A stretch of DNA of 22,363 nucleotides, taken from NCBI GenBank assembly GCA_001970855.1, contig LSSN01001411.1, positions 1 to 22,363 on the forward strand, written 5' to 3'. The notes under the pieces are model-generated. The model ran no database searches and was not told the origin of the DNA. It saw only the letters and a program-made list of their open reading frames with translations. Origin of the DNA: Smittium culicis (Eukaryota; Kickxellomycota; Harpellomycetes; Harpellales; Legeriomycetaceae). Made by a program: the position numbers and the translations under genes. Numbering within the stretch: the first letter of the stretch is position 1; each line of letters opens with the position of its first letter. Below, piece by piece: positions 8,501-19,783 of this stretch.

Positions 8501-11500
8501 TCACAATTAAATATAATATTTTTCGGTCCCGTTTATAGCTAAAATTCAAGGTTAATAAAATAGTGTTGGATTCATTCCAAAAAATTAAAAAAATAAAACC
8601 AATTAAAATTTGTAAAAATACGATTTCTGAAAAGTTAAATACCTTTATTTTCTTTTTTACATCATAAATCTTGTATTAAATTCACGGTTTTTGAGATCAT
8701 GTATACTTTTTTTTTAATTGATGAAATGTTCGTATCAAATTCGTAAGCAAACTAAATTCTAATCTTTAATTTAAATGATATATAAAACATAATATAATTT
8801 TATTCCTAAAAATAAGACTTGTGTGGATGCAATTGAATATCCTTAATATAACACCTTACCTATAAAAAATTATCAATAATAGATATGAATCTAAAATAAA
8901 AAAACATTTGCGACTAAAATTAAAAGTAATTAGCATTAGACACGACTGTAATTCAAATTGAAATTTTCAATGTCTTTATATTAACACCAATCATAATTGA
9001 TCAATTATAGCCAATTTTGGAAATTAGCTATTTTCGTATAAGGCTAGTCACACTCGCGTTAATTGTTATAAATTTTGTACGTCATACTTAGTCAAACTTT
9101 AAAAGAATATGTCACGCTTTTACTATCCTGTTCAAAATTTCTAATTTTAATACTAAATATACATAATTCCTATTTTAAAAAATTTTTTGCTTTGGGTATT
9201 CATTTTTCTTCGTATCATTATGCAAAAAATCATCATTTACATGTCTTTTTAACGGGCACAAGTAAATTTAAATATAGTTCGGAGTCTAAGTTGATTTATT
9301 AGTACTATATAATGAGTCTAGAACGCTTTTAGATAATTTTTTATTTGTATTTAGTATAATTAGTTAAAGATTAAAACATTATATTCGATGAACTAATAAA
9401 TAGAACAAAAATTTTTACTTTTACTTTTTTTTTTTATATTAACCACAGAATACATAGTGGTGTTGCATATATACTGGTTAGTTTGTATTAATTATTGTTT
9501 TTTTGATTTATTGCTATAATTTTTACTATTCTTGGAAAGTAATAAACATTGTAGTAAATTTAAACTTGTTAAATTTGATAGTTTTTTTATATATGATGAA
9601 TAAGCGAATGATTTTTTTAATTAAATTTTTACATATTAAATACGGTATAAACACATTTTGAAATCATTAGCTCTGTCACAATATATCATATTTTATTTTT
9701 TTTACGGAATAAATAATAAATCTAAATTTTTAATTTGTAGGGAAAAAAGTATTTTAATCCCCGTTTTCTCGTCGTTAAATATGTAAGAATTTGAACTTTT
9801 TTTTACTAAAAAGTCATCAAATACAGATTTTTCATGAAATTAGAAAATGAAAAAAAATATGTGATTTTTTTATTTATGTTCTTAAAAAATGAGCTTATAC
9901 GGTGCTAAACATAATAAAACAATTAGCTACAAGACTATATCTGCACCAATGGCATGTTTTATTGTTTTTAATGCTCAAAATCATTCACGAGCACAAATGA
10001 TATATTAATTTCTTATTAAAGAACTATGTCTATTAGTTATTATTTTGTGATACTAAATAATTTTTCACTATTTTACATAGAGTTTGAAGGAAATCGTTTT
10101 TATATTTTAAAACTCTGGAATTTAAATGGCATCATATAATTGTTTTTATTCTATATATATAATTGATGTTTTAATGAATTGAATTTAATAATATATGTAT
10201 CCTGAGACTTAATATGGGATTTCAGGTTACCCAATAAACCTATTTAACTCTCGGTCATTATTTATTATATTTACCTCTTAGTCAATAGTGAACGATTTTT
10301 TAAAAAAAATAAAAGATAGAACTGCAAATTTTTTTACCGTGTATAATTCATATTAAATCTATAGCTAGCTTTAGTTATAATCAAGCTTTCTTACAAGAAT
10401 TTCTTTGAACAACGGATCTTTTTTTACATCTAATTCCATTTACTAATTCGGTTTGAATGAATTTATTGGCTGAGTTGAGAAAATTATTTGATAGCGTTTT
10501 CTAATAGACTTGGGAAATAAAAATATAGCTATGGAGTATTAAAATTTTTATAGAAAAAAATCCGTTCCTCAAAGGATCTAACATTTATATATTTCAATGT
10601 CATAATTATAAATCAGAATTTATTTATTGAATATTATACATACGACACTATTTTTAAGCTTATAAAATTTAAAAAGCTGAGTCACTTTCAATTATTATAA
10701 TAAAAACAATATTTCGGGCGTATATGAAAATGGCCAGCGAGGTCTATATATTATTTTTTTTAATTTCATAAAAAGAAGTTAAATTCGTTTATTCAAGCGT
10801 ATCATCTTATTATCAAAAAATTTCGATTTTATTGAAATGTTTTTTTATTTCTTGTTTGAAAGTTTTAAATTTTCTTTCTAATCCTTAACTGTGCAACGAT
10901 CTTTTAGATAACATATTTTATGTTTCATTTATGATTTAAATCAAAGTTTATTATTTGATGTTATTTTACAATATATCAGTATTTCTTAAGAACTAAGAGC
11001 TAAAGTATTTTAATTGAACACAGCTGGTCATATTTGGTACATTAAAAATACTCTACCGCTCGTGAAAGTGTATAGGCGCGTTCTAATATGCTTTATTTAC
11101 AAAATTTTAATTGTTTAATGAATTTTTTTTCAAGGATCTATTAGAGAAAAAATATGCTTATGTTAGGTTTGCTTTTATTTTTTTGAATCATTTTATACTT
11201 TTTACTAAAATGATTATAAACTTATTCTAATTCATAAATTAAATATTATTGACAAAAAATTTCCCAACTTTCTTATTAAATATCTTATAAACTGATGTTT
11301 TCAAAAGTAATATAAGACTTTTTTGACGAAAAATGATTATTTATTTTTCTTAGAGGTATAAAAAATAATTTTCAATTTCAATATAATTAGAGAATTTTAT
11401 AAATTTCTTTCTTTTGAACTAATATTTAATGCGCTTTACTAAAATTATTGCTTTACTTGTTGATAAATACAATAATTTTATTTTAAAATTTTATTAAATT

Positions 11501-12664
11501 ATTTAATTATTACTTTTCTAGATTCCTCTGACTAAATAAAAAGCATTTATTTTCTCATTAGAAGTAGATTGTCTCGAAAATGCAGTCCTTATTAATATAA
11601 TTATGGTGAATTTAAAGTAATATAACATCATCCTTATTTTGATTAAGTATTTAAAGTATAAGAGCTAATATTTAGAAAGATTTTTGATTGTTGAAAAAGA
11701 ATTTTTTAAAAAAAATTCAAAGTAGTATATTCAAAATTTTGGACTGTTATAAGTATTTAAAAAAAGTTTCAAAATTTAATTATAAGAGATGTAGGTTTTT
11801 ATGCTCTTCATTCTTTGTAAATTTTGAAACTTATTTAGTTATTAACTTATAATGCTAATTTTTAAACTAAAAAAAATACAAGCTGTTTAATAAAAATATT
11901 ATTAGGTAAAGCGTCATACGCGTGTTAGGCTGTAATTTATAAACTAAAAAGGCTTACTTTGAATCCATTTCGATTCTGATTAAATTTTAATATTCAATCT
12001 TTAATTTCACTGTAACCATAAGTGATTTTTTATTGTGTATGTAATTAATATTGATTTTATTTTACAATTGGTATAAATTATATTTGAACCTAATTTAATG
12101 TTATGTGGTTAAATCTATTGTTAATTTTTTTTTTTTGAATAATAATAAAATATAAAGTAGATAGTAAATAGTAAATAAAATTAGAAGAGATTAATTTACT
12201 TTTTGTTTCAATTTATTTCTTTTTATTTTTTTTCTTTTGAGTAGTACATTCTTCTCGGTTTGATTAAAAAATTTTACATTCAGTGACACAAGTTTTTTTT
12301 AATGACATTAATTATTATTTTCTATACTTCAAATAAATTTTACCAATTAAAAAGAAATAACTTATAAAAAATTTTTTATGACGGCCTTTTTAGCAGATAA
12401 TATTATTTGACAAAAAATTTTATCTCAATTTAAATAAATTTATAATTTTTTTTGTAATATCTCAGTATTAAAATTTAAAATTCTACAAACATACACTAGT
12501 ATACAACTTTACTAGAATTTATTTTTCTTTATTTATGTTGATACACTCTCTCTAAATTTAATTTCAGCTTCTAGATAAAATTAAATGTTTATACTAATAA
12601 CATGTCGCAGAGCTAAGCTCTTACTATTTTTAATCAAAACTTAATCGAGCTTTCCTATTTCGAT

Positions 12665-12737
12665 CTAACTTAGTTTTTTTTCTTTATACAAAGGAAATAT
12701 AAAACTTCTTTGTATAAAGACTTTTTTTGTGAGTTAG
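12665..12737. repeat. Long hairpin, 13-bp perfect stem with outer 8-bp arms
   Basis: TCTTTATACAAAG (12681-12693) is the exact reverse complement of CTTTGTATAAAGA (12708-12720), separated by 14 bases. Outer arms CTAACTTA (12665-12672) and TGAGTTAG (12730-12737) pair at seven of eight positions, with unpaired T runs between. TTCTTTGTAT on the plus strand (12706-12715), with ATACAAAG in the left arm, resembles the TTCTTTGTT box bound by Ste11-type HMG proteins. The hairpin is observed; the binding role is inferred. Confidence 0.6.
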
Positions 12738-14645
12738 TTGTAGAATAGGAGAATCAATTCTAATGCCTTATTATTCAGCTATTACTATCACTCATATTAC
12801 ATTATCATTTCTCTTTACATTTAATTATTAACCTATACACCAAACTGCTATTATTACTACCATAAAAGAAATCACCGATTCTTTATACTCTGAAACATTA
12901 ATATGGGAAAACTTATCCTTGATAAGCTTTAATTAATTTTCAGTATAAAAGTAATCAATTTTTGCTAAAATTTAAGAAAAATGAGGTTTTTTTATAAATA
13001 ATAAAATTTGAAAAAAAATATACTCCCCAAAAATATTATTAATAAAGCTATCAAAAAACTTAAAACATATAACATTTGCCTTAACAGCTTGGATTGAAAA
13101 ACCACGGCTACAAATAAATAAAATGCTTATTTTTAGTTGCTTATATCTTGAAAATTATCCTAATTAGTCTTAATTTTATATTCTACGATTTAATAGAGCT
13201 TTTATATAATAATAAAAAATAGAAATGAGACTTGAAAAAATTACACCTGTGATAGCTTAATAGATTTTATTATGAAAAGTATGTAATTTTTTTTTGTTGG
13301 TAATTTTAAATTTTTAATTAAAGTCTGTTTTTTATAAAAAATATAATTATAAATTTTTTTGTTGTCATACTTTTTTCAGATAAATTTTGTACGAGATCAT
13401 ATAATTAAAATGTGTTTGTAAATTTACTAAAACTTAAAATGAATTTTATAAGGAATTTTAATTAAAATAGTAAAACAGGTAAGGTAATGAAGTATTATAT
13501 TATGTAATATTATAGAATTTTCTTTCATAAAGAGAAAATAGCCTTGGAATATAATTAACATTTTTTTTTACTAATCAATATGAATTGATATAGTTTTAAA
13601 TTTAATTAGTATAATAAAAAATTGATTGAATTTTGTTATATTTATTGAGACTGAAAATTATTATTATAGATATATGATCACTTTTTCTTATTTATATTAT
13701 CATCTTAAAAACTTTTATTACTATGCTAGTAGTTGCATAATATTATTTCGTTATGGCATAATGTATCATTGTCCCATTTAAATTGTATTAGCTCATTTTA
13801 TTGTTTCAAAAGCTTGTTTAGAATGCTACTAGCAATTAACAATGTTATTATTTATATTTTACATATAATTATTATTTCAAAACTAAAAAATTTTATCTGC
13901 ACAATTCCTTTTGATTATAAACCGAACTTTTCTTTAATTTACTTTCATTTAAAATTATTAAAATGTATTTAATTTTTATTTTGAAGCAAATAGTTCATCA
14001 AATCATAGTTTAATATATTATATTTAATCCCTGGTTTTTATATATAACTTTATGATGTGAAAACTAGCTTCAATTTTTTTAAATATTAAAAAAAAAACTT
14101 TTTCTAAATTTAACAAATTCCTTTAAAGATAATTTTTTGTTTTTTGAAAGTTTTATTAATCCTATTTATCATTCTATCGATAATAACCATCATATTCACA
14201 AATAAAAGAAACCTATCTTCTTAAAAAATAAAAATATGTCATATTTAAGTGTAAAAATTAAAGATTAAAAATATTATTTTTTAAATAAATATCATGAATA
14301 ATTAAAACTAAAATTTAATTTAATATTATATTGTATATATTTCTGAATATAAAAGATTTTAATTGAACACTTATAAGTCAAAAAAAAAAAATATATTCAT
14401 TAATTTTTATGTGTGTTCATAAATGCATAAAATTTTATGTTATATATTTAAAATTCATAAAACATAAAAAATTTTGGTGAAAAAATATTATTAATAATTG
14501 GATATCTTATCAAATTGAGACTTCTCGAAAATATTATCAATTTGAGTTTTAAATATTATAAAACTCGTATAGTATGAAAGGTTTTTTATTATGCTATTAA
14601 AAAATTAAATCAATAATTGATGAATATATAAATTAGCTATATAAT

Positions 14646-14665
14646 TAAATTAAATTAAATTAAAT
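14646..14665 (+). repeat. Microsatellite (TAAAT)x4
   Basis: Four exact tandem TAAAT units lie inside the AT-rich block. Slippage is the likely origin; no function is implied. Confidence 0.8.
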
Positions 14666-16820
14666 TTTTGATTAGATTTTGAAAGTTAAAATTCAAGTTT
14701 GATAATAATAATAGCTAATTTTAAGCTTTTTTTTGAAAATTTTTTGAAATTTTTTAAGGATTAATTTAAAATTGTGAGAAATATCCAAAAAGAAAAAATT
14801 TATTATCCAAATTAAGAGTTTAAAGTTATGAATTAATTATATATTATAAAAAAATTATAGTCACTATGAATAAATTTATAGTTTCAAGCTTTATCTCTTA
14901 TATGATAAAATCAAAGCAAATAACATTCGAATCATTATTTATTAATTTTTAAACTATAACTTTTTGGGCACAATTTATTTAAATTCCAATCTTTTAATAA
15001 TACGTGTAATCTTATTATTATAAGAAAAAAACTAAAAAAATTCTACAGTAGTATTTTTTTTGAGGGTGGTACCAATGTTAGACTATAAATTAGTCCTCAA
15101 AATTTTTTCTAATTTTGGGACATACTACATAATTATAGATTGTTAAATATTAAAAATGGGATGATTATTGCAAATTATTTAGTCTTAAAAACCTCATTTT
15201 CGATTTGAAAGTTTTCTAAAAGAACGTATGCAATATATATAAAAGCTAATTTGAATTAAATAAGATTTTTTTATAATTATCAACTAGCTTGAAACATAGG
15301 ATTTTATGCCTTGATCAGATGGTGAGAAAAATTCTGTTTAAAATGAATATCTAATTCGATTCCTAAACAACAAATAATAACTACAGTTATATATAGATGA
15401 TTGAATTCTCAGATAGAAATAAATAATCATTGACCAATAAATTTTAAATTAGAAGTTATATATTGCTATATAAAAATATAGTTATATCTGCCTATCCTTC
15501 AAGTGAGTCATACGCATTTATATATTTATCTAATATTAAATAAATAAAATATTTTATGGAAACTATCTTGGTATTAAAATTATCAGAAAAAAATTAGCAA
15601 AATAATAAGAATTTTATAAAAGTAGAAAATTATAAAATCCACGTTAAAAATATATAAGTATATATAAAAGCGTTATACCACAATTAATTTTTAATCTTTC
15701 AATTTACAAAAATTATTTAAATTCTCACGGAATATCAAATGAATTACATAATTTAGGTGGTTCATCTAATACATATACTGAAAGAGAAATTTGAAGTATT
15801 CCTAAAATAAAGTATAAGCCTCTCAAAATAAAATAAAAAAAATATAGATATTCAATAATATATTTAAATTATCTAAATTTATAAATATCATAACAAAAAA
15901 ATCCAGCCCAAAATCTTAATTATTTTTCCTGGTTAAAAATTATTTATTTAAACTAAATATAATTTTTATAAATATAATTATATTTAAAGCCATCAACGAA
16001 TTTAATAATTAAAATTCTAAATATAATTAAAATTTTCTTGGAAATTAAATAAACTAAATATCTAAGACAAGGCTTAAACATTTTCGTAGATAATTTACTA
16101 ATTTCGCTCCTAATATTTTAATTAATTAAATCTAAAAGCTTATTAATATTATAATAATATCAGTATTAAATAAAATTCTGTAAATTAAGCCAAAAAATAT
16201 TTAAAGTTTATTGAAGGATAAAAAAAATACTTTATCAATTTTAAGTTATTCTGTATTTATATAGTTTGATAGCTAAACATATATGATCTAAACTTAATAA
16301 AATATAAATGTATCCAGTTTTTGAATAAAATTCTCTGGGTGATTGAATTTCAACCATTCATGGAAATAGCCTCGTATCAATAAAAATCAAAAATTTTAGA
16401 ATTTATGAACTTCATTTTGGGCATATGTCTAGTATTATTAGCAAGGTACAACATCATAAACTAAAACAAGAATGATTAAATTGAGACTCTAGAATTAAGA
16501 TTATATATTCCTGTGATCTTTATTTTCTGATAATAAACTAATTTATTTGATTTCTCAGCAAGTAAACATATTTGATTCAGAATCTTTATATCTATTTCTT
16601 TGCAAAATTATGAATCCGCTTACTTTGATTCAATAAAAATCTTTAAAAGTTTATATTTTTAATTATATTTTATGTTATAAATAACCTAAATTGATTTATT
16701 TTATGCTAAATATATTTATTTACGGTTTGATAAAATCTTGTATCGAAAAATTACTTATTACGCTAATTTTTTTACCTCTCATATAACAAAAAATTAAATG
16801 ATTATTGTACATAAGAATTT

Positions 16821-16838
16821 TCGCTATTCAAATAGCGA
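16821..16838. repeat. Short inverted repeat, 8-bp arms
   Basis: TCGCTATT and AATAGCGA are exact reverse complements separated by two bases. It is one of the few GC-containing dyads in the AT-rich block, with no gene nearby. Confidence 0.6.
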
Positions 16839-18078
16839 TTTTTCAGATTTCTTGAAAATATTATTTATTTGTCATTATAAATTTTATCTTTTTAGTATAA
16901 ATTTTCGATTTAAAAATAGAAATAATTATAATTAATTATCATATTTAATAAATTTGAATATAGATTATCAATAAATATATAATATATTTCAAGACCTTAT
17001 AATACCTTTTATATTTCTTTTCAACAATATTTATCATACTATTTAGGTTTGTTTTTAGTTGATTTAAAAAATATATGACTTGATTTCAAAAAAATATCAT
17101 TAATTTTATTATCAAATTCCATATTATAAAAAAACAAATTAGCTTATAAAGTTCTATTATTTAATTTATTTAAATTATAATTTCTATATTTAAATATCAA
17201 CATTTAGAATAATATTAAATATTATATTTATTTCCAAAACTTCGTGTTTTTAATTTTTAGTCTATTTGCTTCAGTTTTATGAATTAACCGTCGTATTTAA
17301 TCTCATTATCCTAATATTTTTACAATGTGGACACTTTAAGAGTATATTAGTAAAAAAATAATTTTAATTTTGTTAGAAAGATTACAATTTAGTGGATTTC
17401 ATAGCTCTGAATAATTTTTGTATTATTCTTTTAATTATAAATATGTATATTATAGAGCTTATGAGATTTTTAAGACACAAAATTAATATTGATAATAATT
17501 ATAGTTATAAGCATGCCATAATTCCCTTTTGATTTTTATAAATTTTGAAGCAATAGTCACGAAAAATTTAATGTTAATTCGGAATATAATAAATTTTGTG
17601 TTTTCAGATATTATTGCTCTTATTATATGGAAATATAATGGTATAATTATCCGACTTATAATTTTTATCGGAATTTCATTTTTAGGTGATTTTTTTATCT
17701 ATTTTCATTAATAGTATTAATATTTTTAATTCACATTATAAGATATATACATACAAATTATACTTATTTAGATTTTAGATTTTCCAATAATTAAAGAGTG
17801 TATTATTTATAATACTTTGGTATAATAAATATTTAATAAAAAATATACATCAATGTAAACCTTTTAACAGTATTGTTGAAAGATATATATTCTTATTAGT
17901 TATAAATTACATATTAACATTAAGGTATATCGAGCTGTTATACAAAGTATTTTTAATTTGTTTAATATTAAATTTGGAATTATTATGGGTTTATTTTATA
18001 TAGTAATAGTTGTTTTCTTTTCATAATTATTTTATAAATTACATATCATAACATATACATTCATGTATCATGTATCAT

Positions 18079-18096
18079 TGATATTGATATTGATAT
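18079..18096 (+). repeat. Microsatellite (TGATAT)x3
   Basis: Three exact TGATAT units follow two overlapping CATGTAT words. This is low-complexity sequence near the right edge of the AT-rich block. Confidence 0.75.
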
Positions 18097-18360
18097 ATAT
18101 TATTTTATACAACTAAAATTTTAATAATGTATAATTTCAGAATTTTTTAACATTTTGATATAACCCAGAAAAATACCTTGATTATGTAGAACCTAGTTAT
18201 TATTTATTTGTTCTAAAAACAATTTATAGGTTCATAGTCTTTAAAAAATCGAATTTATAGCTATTCTGTGAAATTTTATTTTATGTTCATTTTTTTAGTG
18301 ACCTAATTTATTATTAGATAAAATTAGCGGCAAATAAATGTTAGTTTATACATAATAAAA

Positions 18361-18592
18361 ATATTAAAAAAAGAGCGAAGAATTATTTGGATCAACCACC
18401 CTCCCTTTCCACGCATCTTTTCTAGAAAATTCATACTCAGTAAGAATTGGTTCAAGGGAGCTGGTAAATCGTTTATTTATTTATTGGTATAATCGATTTT
18501 TCAGATCGAATTAAATCCAAAATTTCCTATTTATTAACAACTTTTGTATTTGTTTTTTGGTTTGAAAAAAACAATGTTTATATGAGCTTGAA
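18361..18592. other. Right border of the AT-rich block, no gene
   Basis: GC rises abruptly here. The patch near 18391-18420 is C-rich (ACCACCCTCCC...). A three-unit heat-shock-like string, TTCTAGAAAATTC, sits at 18420-18432, but it faces no promoter. No ORF is present. Confidence 0.4.
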
Positions 18593-18789
18593 TTAACCCT
18601 TTCACGGGCGGTAGACTGTTTTTGAGTTACTAAATATAGCCAATAGCTTTCATATAATATACTTTAGTTCTGAAATTCGTTAACATACTGGTTAATTGCG
18701 ATTTAGCAGCAAATAATAAATATAATTATAGATTACAAACGAATCAATAAATTGATTTTTTCAAAGAGTGCTGGACGGAAAAGAGTTAA
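18593..18789 (+). mobile_element. PiggyBac-like MITE, complete copy (copy 1)
   Basis: A 189-bp non-coding element (18597-18785) lies between two TTAA tetramers (18593-18596 and 18786-18789), the target duplication used by piggyBac transposases. The left terminus reads CCCTTTCACGGGCGG. The right terminus, read inward on the other strand, is CTCTTTTCCGTCCAG, sharing C-CTTT--CG--C-G at matching places (imperfect inverted ends). The first 161 bp recur collinearly at 21526-21687, which shows that it is a repeat family. It has no ORF, so it would need a transposase from elsewhere. The family call rests on TTAA plus the CCCTTT-type ends and is inference; the repeat itself is directly visible. Confidence 0.6.
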
Positions 18790-19216
18790 GTTACGGAATT
18801 AAACATGGCTTGTTAGTTTTGGTTAGTTAAAAACTTTCCACGATAGTCAAAAGGAATTAGAAAAAATTTCTTATGAAAATTAATTAGAGCTTATTAAAAA
18901 AGTGGTTTATATCATAGCCTTTGATATTTTTAAATTTTAATATTAAATTACTAAACCAATGAGAAATAATAGTCTAGATATATAAGAAGATGTAGAACCT
19001 TTCAATAAATCAGCGATGAGTTACTCTAAAATAAATAATAATCAGAGAAATAGGGCAAATATTAGCGTGGTGTGGAAATTTTGCTAAAGGTGGTATGAGT
19101 CGTTATTTTATTTTATGTTTTCACATGAGATTTGTAGAAAAGGGGATTATTTGCATTAGCCTCAAATAATTACCTGATATATGGGTCATCATTTGTAAAC
19201 TTTTAAATCTCTGAAC
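18790..19216. other. 3' flank of the membrane-protein gene, no other gene
   Basis: This holds the transcript end of the minus-strand gene. AAAATAAAATAA on the minus strand near 19115-19100 could serve as a polyadenylation signal (inference). Nothing else was recognised. Confidence 0.4.
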
Positions 19217-19783
19217 TCAAAGGCTCTGCTTCTTCTGCTCAACTACCGTATATTCAATGATTTGAAAATAGCGCACATTAGAAAGCATCACTGACATAAT
19301 TAATGACGAGCCTAAAATTATTGCGTCAAGTACGTATAGGGTAAATATGTAATCTTCCATTAAGATGTTGTCTTTCCGGCTTAGATACGTTACCCAAATT
19401 ATTACTTTAGCAATAGATACGCCTAAAGAAGAAACAAAAATACACATTAAGAAGGAAAAAACATATTCCTCATAAATTGACTTATGGATAGGCTTTCCTA
19501 AATTAATACACCTGCATGGTCTAGAAAAAGTATACTTAATATAGGAGTAATTGACTTTTGCCCACAATCCAAAAGATAAAATCCCAAAAAGGGAACTTCT
19601 TATATTTAGTATATCTAAGTAATGAGAGATGAAGGTTGCTGCATAAAATTGGTGATTTACCATAAATAAAACTTTGAAGATTATTTCTGAATTGCATCTT
19701 AGTGAATGCATCATAGATAATTTATCTATATAGTGATCTTCATTCTTATCTGGATATTCGGCGAGCTTCATTTTGTAAGTCAT
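19217..19783 (-). CDS. Unrecognised four-helix membrane protein (188 residues)
   Basis: An intronless frame, about 35% GC, starts at 19783 with AAA just before the ATG (A at -3); a second Met at residue 5 is an alternative start. Four hydrophobic segments are visible at about 34-56, 63-80, 107-131 and 143-168. The short loop RPCRCINLGKPIHK (88-101) and the tail RYF...EQKKQSL are basic, while the other loops are near neutral or mixed. By the positive-inside rule both ends would be cytosolic. Three Cys (C30, C90, C92) lie in or near the cytosolic parts; CRC could be lipidated, which is speculative. Size and helix count recall MARVEL/Nce102-like proteins, but I see no specific match and do not assign it. 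The gene lies between two MITE copies in the same orientation. Confidence 0.65.
   Translation of the reverse strand: MTYKMKLAEYPDKNEDHYIDKLSMMHSLRCNSEIIFKVLFMVNHQFYAATFISHYLDILNIRSSLFGILSFGLWAKVNYSYIKYTFSRPCRCINLGKPIHKSIYEEYVFSFLMCIFVSSLGVSIAKVIIWVTYLSRKDNILMEDYIFTLYVLDAIILGSSLIMSVMLSNVRYFQIIEYTVVEQKKQSL

Larger units (their letters stand above)
7193..18360. other. 11-kb extremely AT-rich, gene-free block (candidate heterochromatin or centromere)
   Basis: Spot counts reach 88% A+T (7741-7800), and most lines look like 80% or more. The few frames of 60-79 codons (at 7193, 9075, 13733 and 17529) have low-complexity Ile/Phe/Tyr/Leu/Asn composition and are best taken as chance. No transposon domain, tRNA or rRNA was recognised. 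The core has no large tandem satellite, only microsatellites, short palindromes and homopolymers. The right edge is sharp: GC jumps to about 37% at 18361-18420. The left edge is gradual. Such blocks in fungi can be centromere cores, AT isochores made by repeat-induced mutation, or simple gene deserts; the sequence alone does not choose. Confidence 0.55.

Noticed and set aside
9075..9302. 75-codon plus-strand frame
   Set aside because: No domain or clear start context; consistent with a chance frame in AT-rich DNA.
7904..9452. TTAACCACAGAA at about 7905 and again near 9440
   Set aside because: Only 12 bases are shared and the flanks do not align, so it is not a repeat family.
13733..13972. 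79-codon plus-strand frame with hydrophobic stretches
   Set aside because: The hydrophobicity comes from AT-rich codons (Ile, Phe, Leu, Tyr) and there is no GC rise over the frame.
17529..17711. 60-codon plus-strand frame that looks like a membrane peptide
   Set aside because: Same explanation: AT-driven Ile/Phe composition and no supporting signal.
18419..18433. Three alternating TTC/GAA units (heat-shock-element-like)
   Set aside because: It lies downstream of the only nearby gene, and such words arise easily in AT-rich DNA.
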